This document shows positions 58,130 to 64,000 of a DNA stretch of 64,000 nt, piece by piece; position 1 is the first letter of the stretch, and every line of letters begins with the position of its first letter. Position numbers and translations under genes: made by a program. The notes below the pieces were generated by a model, which ran no database searches, was not told the origin of the DNA, and saw only the letters and a list, made by a program, of their open reading frames with translations. Origin of the DNA: Cichorium intybus (taxonomy: Eukaryota > Streptophyta > Magnoliopsida > Asterales > Asteraceae); contig CM042013.1 of assembly GCA_023525715.1 (NCBI GenBank), positions 71,764,994 through 71,828,993 on the forward strand. The letters are read 5' to 3'.

Positions 58130-59220
58130 ACGACTGCAACGTGTCACATGATCACAGTTAGCGAAGCTAATTGAAGATTTAGCGATGCTAACTGTCCTGT
58201 TTGGGCCAAAACCATATATTTTCATGCTTGGGCCATATTTAAGGGTGAAGAACCCTAGGGCAGCCTCCATTTGCACCCTTTTAGACTCCAAACTCGTTTT
58301 TCTCCTCTCTCTGGTTCTCTTGAATGGTTTTTGGTTAATTTGGTCACCTTGGAAGGTTTATGGAAGAGATTATGATGCTAGATGATGCTTGGTGTTACTA
58401 GGAGGTTTTCTTCATGTGGGGATCAGATAAAGCTTCTTGTTTCTGGACCATTGTGAGTAAATTTCCCACCTTTTTATGTTTTTGAGAGTATTCTTATGTT
58501 TTATGTGGGATTTTATGGATTGAAATGGAGTGTTGGTCCCTTTTTAGCGTTGTTCATGGTTGGGAAGGATAAAGTTTGGAAATTTATGCCTTTAAGTCCT
58601 GATTTAGAACCATTAAGTTGGTTTAGAGAGTAAGCCAAGCTCTCTTGGGTAGTTTTGTTGAGTTTCAGGCCATTTTGGACTTGGATCTTGTTCTTGAGCT
58701 AGCATGGTTATGAATGAAAGTTAAAGTTGGAATTTTTATGGACTTAGGGACTGTTTGGAAAGTTCCTGGAGGGTTTAAGACTTTGGCTAAATAGATTAAG
58801 AGTTTAATGGACTTTTGAAGCTTTTCATAGTTAACGACACTAACTAAGGAAGTTAGCGGCGCTAATTGTGCCTGTTGAATTTTGTTGACTTTGACCTTTG
58901 ACCATTAACTTTTTGACCGGTTTGACTTTTGGTTAAACTTTGGGGTTTGGGGTACCGGTCTTAAAAGTTTATCCTGTTTGGGGTTTAAGAAGTTCTAAGT
59001 GGAGTTTATAATTATTAAAAGGTTCGCGCTGTCGAGATCTGAAGACGCGCGTGAAGTGTTGTTCAGCTTTACGGATCATGTGAGTCTTCTCACTATACTA
59101 TGGGTGATGTTTCATGCATATGTAGCCTTATTACTTAGTGTAATAATGTGCAAACATGTGCCTTACTTAGTGTGATGAATATTTTCTTGGGTAAGTGCTG
59201 CTGAGGTGGTAGATGTTTTG
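58130..59220 (+). mobile_element. Continuation of outer gypsy-like LTR
   Basis: GTTAGC/GCTAAC words (58157-58192 and 58835-58880) match those left of the Athila-like insertion, a TATA-like CCATATTTAAGGG lies near 58227, and a donor-like TTGTGAGTAAAT near 58452 resembles the leader of the other LTRs here. The 3' terminus and TSD could not be found; the end given is arbitrary. Confidence 0.4.
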
Positions 59221-60665
59221 GTGTCATGGTGTGGTGGGTATATCCAATATCCTAAAGGAGTTGGCTCTCTTATATGACATGACATTAAATAGTAGGTTGT
59301 AGAAGCTTAATATTAGGGTAGTAGAGTAGCCTAAGAATCCTTTGTCTACGTGTAATATGTGTTTTGTGTCTTTAGAATGAGCATGTTGTAGTGCTTTATT
59401 GTTAGTATCTAATTTCACTTGTCGTACATATCTCTCTAATTTCACTTGTCGTACATATATCTGGTTTTTCCTTTATATTAACGATCTTTGTATACCCCAT
59501 TACATGCTTACGTTACATATGCCGAAAGTCATCCATAGACACAATCGCTCTACCCCAAGTGAAGACAAGACTAACAACATCAACCTCCCCTTACCCCTAG
59601 CAATGAAATTATAAGATGTGATGTTGATGTTATTCTAACTTTGCAAATTTAATAAACTTCACGAGAAATTCACAATGCTAGTATATTACAAAAAGAAAAA
59701 GGGTGAATTTAGTATATACCCTCGATAAAGCCGAAAATATCGTATTTGCCCGACCTTAAATTAAAATATTGTGGATATCCTTCTTAAGTTGTAAAATATC
59801 GTATTTACCCAAATTTTAATTTTTAATATTTTTTAAAATTTTATAATCAATTTTAATCTTTGATAACCATTTTAATTTAAAATAAAAAACTAGATTACCT
59901 AGTTTACCCCTAACTTTTAACATAAAATAAAGTGACCATATTACCCCCTTTCTTCCCTAACCCTTTGAGAGATCACTTCTGGGCATTGAGCAATCGATGA
60001 AGAGTTCAGTCGTCACCCACATGTCGCCTTCAACCTGCGTTCAATTGTTCAATCGGAAGGAGTGTGCCTCGCTTCAGCCTGCCACATAGTCGATGATCAC
60101 AACCCACAGTTGAGGAAGATCGAATTTCAAGTACTAACAACCCTAACCGGTAATCTCTTTCTCTTTTAACCCATCCATTGTTTATCTTTTAACCCATCGA
60201 CCGAAAAGTTCAATAATTCGTTTTTGGAGTTTTAAGGAACTAACAAGTTGTCGATTGGAGTTTTAAGGAAGTAACAAATTGATAATCTCGAGTTGCAGGG
60301 TGCTTCTGTGTAGTGGTGTTCTGATCACGAGTTGAATTCGTCAATTGAGGGTTGTAATGCTTGTAAGGCGATGTGTAATGTTAAAGATGGGCCTTTTTGT
60401 GCGGTTCTTGGGTGTTATGCGGTAATCCTGAAGATTGCGGGTCAAAATTCGGCGAGGTGAGTTGTAATTTTGACCTCTCGATCGTTGATTTTTTGATAAT
60501 TGAGATTACTGTTCAATTAAACTGTGATTCTATTAGAACTTATTTAGCTTATTTAGAAAAGACTGAATTCAATTATTGTTTTTGGTTATTGTTTTGCCAT
60601 CAACATATGTGTTGATTCATGTTTACGTGATCCATGAAACTAATTAATACACTTTCTTGGTACAG
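59221..60665. other. Mixed stretch without a supported gene
   Basis: It contains a 25-bp tandem duplication (CTAATTTCACTTGTCGTACATAT near 59408 and 59433; quoted in part). A donor-like GGCGAGGTGAGTTG near 60456 may close an upstream exon of the cyclophilin-like pseudogene that I could not translate with confidence. Confidence 0.35.
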
Positions 60666-61370
60666 CGTTGGTTGAAGAAACCAAAGGATCATTTGGCTCT
60701 CAATAGACAAGAAGCAGGAGAAAACACCATCTGGACTTCTGGCCTTATGTTTGGAAAAGGCGAGGTAATGTAGCACTTCTGGCCTTATGTTTGAAACTAA
60801 TTATTGTTTTTGGTTATTGTTTTGCCATTAACATATGTGTTGACTTCTGGCCTTACTCTTTTTACTGTCCATTGAATAATTGATTTCCATGGATTCCTTT
60901 GATACAAAATGCAAATGCTGGATTTTTGACTTTTGAGGTCTAATTAATGAGTTTTAAGATCCGAAATTGTTAAGAGGTTTTTTGTAACTTGATGATAAAC
61001 AAAACATTTCTACATATTGTGTTTGTTATAATCGGGTTCTTGTGATTGACAAAATGTGCTGACATTATTCTACTTTATGTTCCGCATTGCAGGGAGTTGT
61101 GAAAATGGAAACACAATATGGTCAAACTTGAAGCCGAAGGAGTTGTATTCAACTAAAAACCAACCGAAGAATGTCCAACCATCCGAAGGGGCTCGGGTGC
61201 ATGGATCGGTGCTGGCCCTGATTTTTTTATAAGCCTTGCAAATCATGAAGAGTGCAAAAAGTCGTACACGGTTTTTGAACATGTTCTTCCGGAAGATATG
61301 GAAATTGCTGACAAAATTGCTACACTTCCCACAGTCCCAGATATTTGGAACAACATTTCAATTGTATATG
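60666..61370 (+). pseudogene. Cyclophilin-like pseudogene, two exons visible
   Basis: Exon A (60666-60764) follows an acceptor TACAG, encodes RWLKKPKDHLALNRQEAGEN then TIWTSGLMFGKGE, and ends at GAG|GTAATG. Exon B (from 61093, after TGCAG) continues with GVVKME, then after a frameshift HNMVKLEAEGVVFN, an in-frame TAA, KPTEECPTIRRGSGAWIGAG, PDFFISLANHEECKKSYTVF and VLPEDMEIADKIATLPT. This is a plant cyclophilin-like (peptidyl-prolyl isomerase fold) domain of the divergent type. The retained intron shows it is a duplicated gene piece, not a processed copy. The frameshift near 61110 and stop near 61155 disable it. Confidence 0.65.
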
Positions 61371-61489
61371 TTTCTAATTGTATAGTGTTTGTAAACATTG
61401 CTTCGGTTTAATCTAAAACAAGCTTTCATTTGAAATAGTTGTAGTGATATAAATTCATTTTACGCTTTTGATTGAAAATCGTATGTTTG
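61371..61489. other. Short AT-rich spacer
   Basis: No feature recognised between the pseudogene and the minisatellite. Confidence 0.3.
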
Positions 61490-61890
61490 TGTTACACAAA
61501 TACTCCCTACGTAGAAAACTTATTACAAAAATGGTCCATGCGCAGAAAGTTGTGTTACACAATTGATCCCTATCAGAAAGTTTTTTATAGAAAGGGTCCT
61601 TTTGGCAAAAACTTAATACAAAAATGGTCCCTACGCAGAATGTTACAAATATGGTCCATGTGGAGAAAATTTTTTATAGAATTAGTCCCTTTTTGCAAAA
61701 ACTTATTCCAGAAATGGTCCACTAGGCAAAGACTTATTACGAAAATGGTTCCTATGCAGAAAACTGTGTTACAAAAATGCTCCCTATGCAGAAAACGTTT
61801 TACAGAATTAGTCCCTTTTTGCAAAAACTTATTACAAAATGGTCCACTTGGAACAAACTTATTACGGAAATGGTCCCGATATCACAAAAT
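61490..61890. repeat. Degenerate minisatellite (ACAAAAATGGTCCCTATGCAGAAA-like units)
   Basis: About ten imperfect units of roughly 33-37 bp sharing TTATTACAAAAATGGTCC and ATGCAGAAAA-like blocks. The 149-codon open frame across it (repeated NLLQKWS/CRKRF-like peptides) is best explained by the repeat unit being close to a multiple of three, not as a gene. Confidence 0.8.
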
Positions 61891-62307
61891 GGTGATCCTT
61901 ATTTTACTTCAAATAAAATAGTTCAAATATTGATTTATTTAACGTTCTAACAAACGATTGTAAATCCTAAAAGAACAGCGATATCATAATATTGTTTTAT
62001 TTGATGTTCTAACAAACGAATGCAATTTAAATACTAGACAATTTCAAAACTTGATATTTCCTAATATTGCTAAAGTAAACCTTAATACTAGACAATGGAT
62101 CCTTATTTTAATTCAAATAAATTGTTCGACCAATTAGAACATAAAAAAGGACAACCTATCATGGACACTTGTTTTTTCTTTTAGATTTGGAGGTTTCGCT
62201 TGGATCCAAGATGGCTGTAATAACTTCCTTCGCTAGGACAATAGTCTGAATCACCCTCATCCTGTAGTCCATCTTTGTTTTCACATAAATGGTTATTGAA
62301 GTTGAGG
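61891..62307. other. AT-rich stretch without a recognisable gene
   Basis: A GAACGTTCTAACAAACGA-like phrase and ACTAGACAAT occur twice each (61940-62100), suggesting small local duplications. No gene seen. Confidence 0.3.
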
Positions 62308-62580
62308 TTATTTGAGCCCTCGATTATTATCTGTTGTCACATAAAAGGTCACTTCTTTCTTGTTTTCATACATGATAAGCATACCCATGAACTTCTCCTT
62401 CGAATCAAGTTCGATAAATGATTGGGCTGGTGCATACTTGTCAACATACCAAATTGAAAAATCTGGGTTGTTCTTTGATGAATAGTGCTTTATGACTTCT
62501 TCATATAGTTGGCTGAAGTTGTATGACCATGTGTCTATGAAGATATTGTTGAGTGTGAAGCCACTCTTGTGGTTTGTCAA
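62308..62580 (-). other. Unrecognised 90-codon ORF fragment
   Basis: The minus-strand frame ends FIELDSKEKFMGMLIMYENK then KEVTFYVTTDN and abuts the LTR of copia-3 at its 5' end. The pattern (aromatic-rich beta-like segments, then an acidic tail) is vaguely like the N-terminal region of plant MULE transposases, but I cannot assign it. The LTR insertion may have cut a longer frame. Confidence 0.3.
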
Positions 62581-62584
62581 AGAT

Positions 62585-62886
62585 TGTTAGGTGAAAGTTT
62601 GAATGAAGATTTTCAAAGGTAGGAAGATTTGGTAGCCTCTTTTGTTGAAGGCAATATCTTCCTTGTTCATATTGAATTTCATTCACATTCTCATGCCTAT
62701 AAATACAAGGCTGCATAACTCACCCATTGTACCACACCACAACAATGTAGTTGAATATAAATTCCTAGTTACCCGCCGTGGACGTAGGTCAGTTTTGGAC
62801 CGAACCACGTTAAATTCTTGTGTTCTTAATTTGTGAGCTGAGTGTGTGAGTTTAGTGTTCGTATGCTAAGTGTCTCGATCCTAACA
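62585..62886 (+). repeat. 5' LTR of copia-3
   Basis: 302 bp with perfect 7-bp inverted ends TGTTAGG and CCTAACA and a TATA box CCTATAAATACAAGG near 62698. AAGAT (62580-62584) precedes it and would be the TSD. Confidence 0.85.
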
Positions 62887-62888
62887 AG

Positions 62889-62900
62889 TGGTATCAGAGC
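62889..62900 (+). other. Primer-binding site (initiator Met tRNA), copia-3
   Basis: TGGTATCAGAGC two bases after the LTR; it shows that a copia element starts here in plus orientation and continues past the window. Confidence 0.92.
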
Positions 62901-64000
62901 CTTGGTATAGCTCCAGAGAGTGATTTTCTGTTTTTGGGTCGAAAATTTTTTGTCTCCAAATAACCGGTCAAACGTTCGCCGGAATAGTGACCGAAGAAAC
63001 CAGATCGCCCGAGAAGACGACACTGTAGCGCCGGAGTCTACCGGAGAAGACGACACTGTAGCAGTTCACTGTAGCGGTTCCTGTAGCAGTACTGTAGCAT
63101 ATTTTCAGTAAATTGCAAACAGGTCCCTGAAGTTCCAGAAATTGCAAAACAGGCCCCTGAAATTTCAGAAAAATGCAGTTTAGCCCTGAACTTCAGAAAA
63201 ATTGCAGTTTGGTCCCTGAACTTCAGAAAAATTGCAGTTTGGTCCCTTAACTTTGTCAAAGTCGCAAAACAGTCACTCCAACATTTGTTTTGGGCAGTTT
63301 AGCCCGAAAATAATTTGAGTGGGGATTATATTTTGCAAATAACGAGCCAAGAACAGTTGAATCAAAATTCTATTTAATCGGTGAAGAACAGTTGAACTCA
63401 GAAGAAATTTAAAGAAATCGAAAACCAGTGCCAACAGCGTTTGTCGGGTTTTATCGATTCAGTTTAAAATTTCAGTTTCTGATTCTCAGTTCGGTATTCC
63501 GCTGTAGTTTAAATAGGTTGATTATTTAACAGAGTTCAGAAGAACAGTCGTTAAGTTCAGACAAGGCTTCGTTTAGTGAAGATTGAAAAGTTGGTGGAAG
63601 ATGCAGATTGAGGCATTATGTGTCAGAAAGTTCAAGATGTGGTATTGGTAAAGGGAGAAAATTAGAGAATTAGAGAAGATCAGACGTTCAGACAAATCCA
63701 GCAATGATCAGAGTTTCAGGGGTTCAAGAACAGATCATGGGATGAACAGATCAAGTAATTAAGAGAAAATCCGTTTTCGGTAGATCCAGTAGTGATTAGA
63801 AAGTCAGCAGACTTAGGTGTAATCACGGGATCAGAAAGTTCGGTGTTATTCATGACGTTGAGGTGTTGACATTCTTTAGAGTCGATGTCCAAATAGAGGA
63901 AATTCTGCTTCTGAGAATGTGTCTGGGTTTGATGCATTGGGACTCAGTGGAAGGCAGTGAAGACTCTTGGGTCAAGAATTCTGGTGCTTCATTTCACGCT
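62901..64000 (+). mobile_element. Copia-3 leader (element truncated by window)
   Basis: Untranslated leader with GACGACACTGTAGC repeated near 63015 and 63048 and a minisatellite at 63115-63260. No gag frame has begun by 64000. Confidence 0.6.
63115..63260. repeat. 30-bp minisatellite in copia-3 leader
   Basis: About five units of CCCTGAACTTCAGAAAAATT plus GCAGTTTGGT, the first ones diverged. The minus-strand frame across it is a repeat artefact. Confidence 0.8.

Noticed and set aside
61472..61921. 149-codon ORF as a repeat-containing gene
   Set aside because: It coincides with a degenerate minisatellite; open frame is explained by unit length, and no start context or homology is evident.

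Overview
The window is repeat-rich nuclear DNA from a flowering plant. The evidence is Ty1/copia and Ty3/gypsy (Athila-type) LTR retrotransposons primed by initiator-Met tRNA, a plant-type RWP-RK gene with short AT-rich introns, a fragment of plant mitochondrial nad4, a hAT element with 8-bp target-site duplications (TSDs), and many long (TA)n microsatellites. Several families look like those of Asteraceae such as lettuce or chicory; that is an impression, not a demonstration. No ordinary single-copy host gene is complete here.

Left third (1-23.8 kb). After a coding-like stretch at the edge and about 5.5 kb of AT-rich DNA comes a decayed copia element, copia-1 (5727-18107, TSD ATAGC). It has gag, protease, integrase, a reverse transcriptase (RT) with its centre deleted, RNase H, and a long decayed third ORF with its own TATA box. 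A gypsy-type solo LTR (12527-14039, TSD TGATG) sits inside it. Then follow a non-autonomous hAT element (18745-19567, TSD ATAAAAGT) holding a tRNA-derived SINE-like piece, a compound microsatellite, and a LINE reverse-transcriptase pseudogene (about 22.4-23.76 kb).

Centre (23.8-58.1 kb) is a nest of insertions resolved by matching TSDs. An LTR of a gypsy-like family (from 23767) is split by an Athila-like element (23911-58129). The right LTR of that element is split by a solo LTR, here LTR-X (30760-57577, TSD TCTTT). LTR-X is split by a copia element on the minus strand, copia-2 (35899-57534, TSD ATATC), and by a TIR element set between two (TA)n tracts (33344-35403). Copia-2 is split in its pol by a young LTR element (37643-48104, TSD ATTAT, two 3.1-kb LTRs with about seven differences) and in its 5' LTR by another solo LTR (53836-56685, TSD CAACC).

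Two cargo events stand out. The young element has no gag or pol. Instead it carries, antisense to itself, a four-exon gene with introns, TATA box and an unbroken predicted 466-residue RWP-RK transcription-factor frame. Copia-2 has about 111 codons of mitochondrial nad4 fused in frame inside the start of its gag.

Right end (58.1-64 kb). The split outer LTR continues, followed by a broken intron-bearing cyclophilin-like pseudogene (60.67-61.37 kb), a minisatellite, a small unrecognised ORF, and the 5' LTR, primer-binding site and leader of a further copia element (copia-3) that runs off the window.
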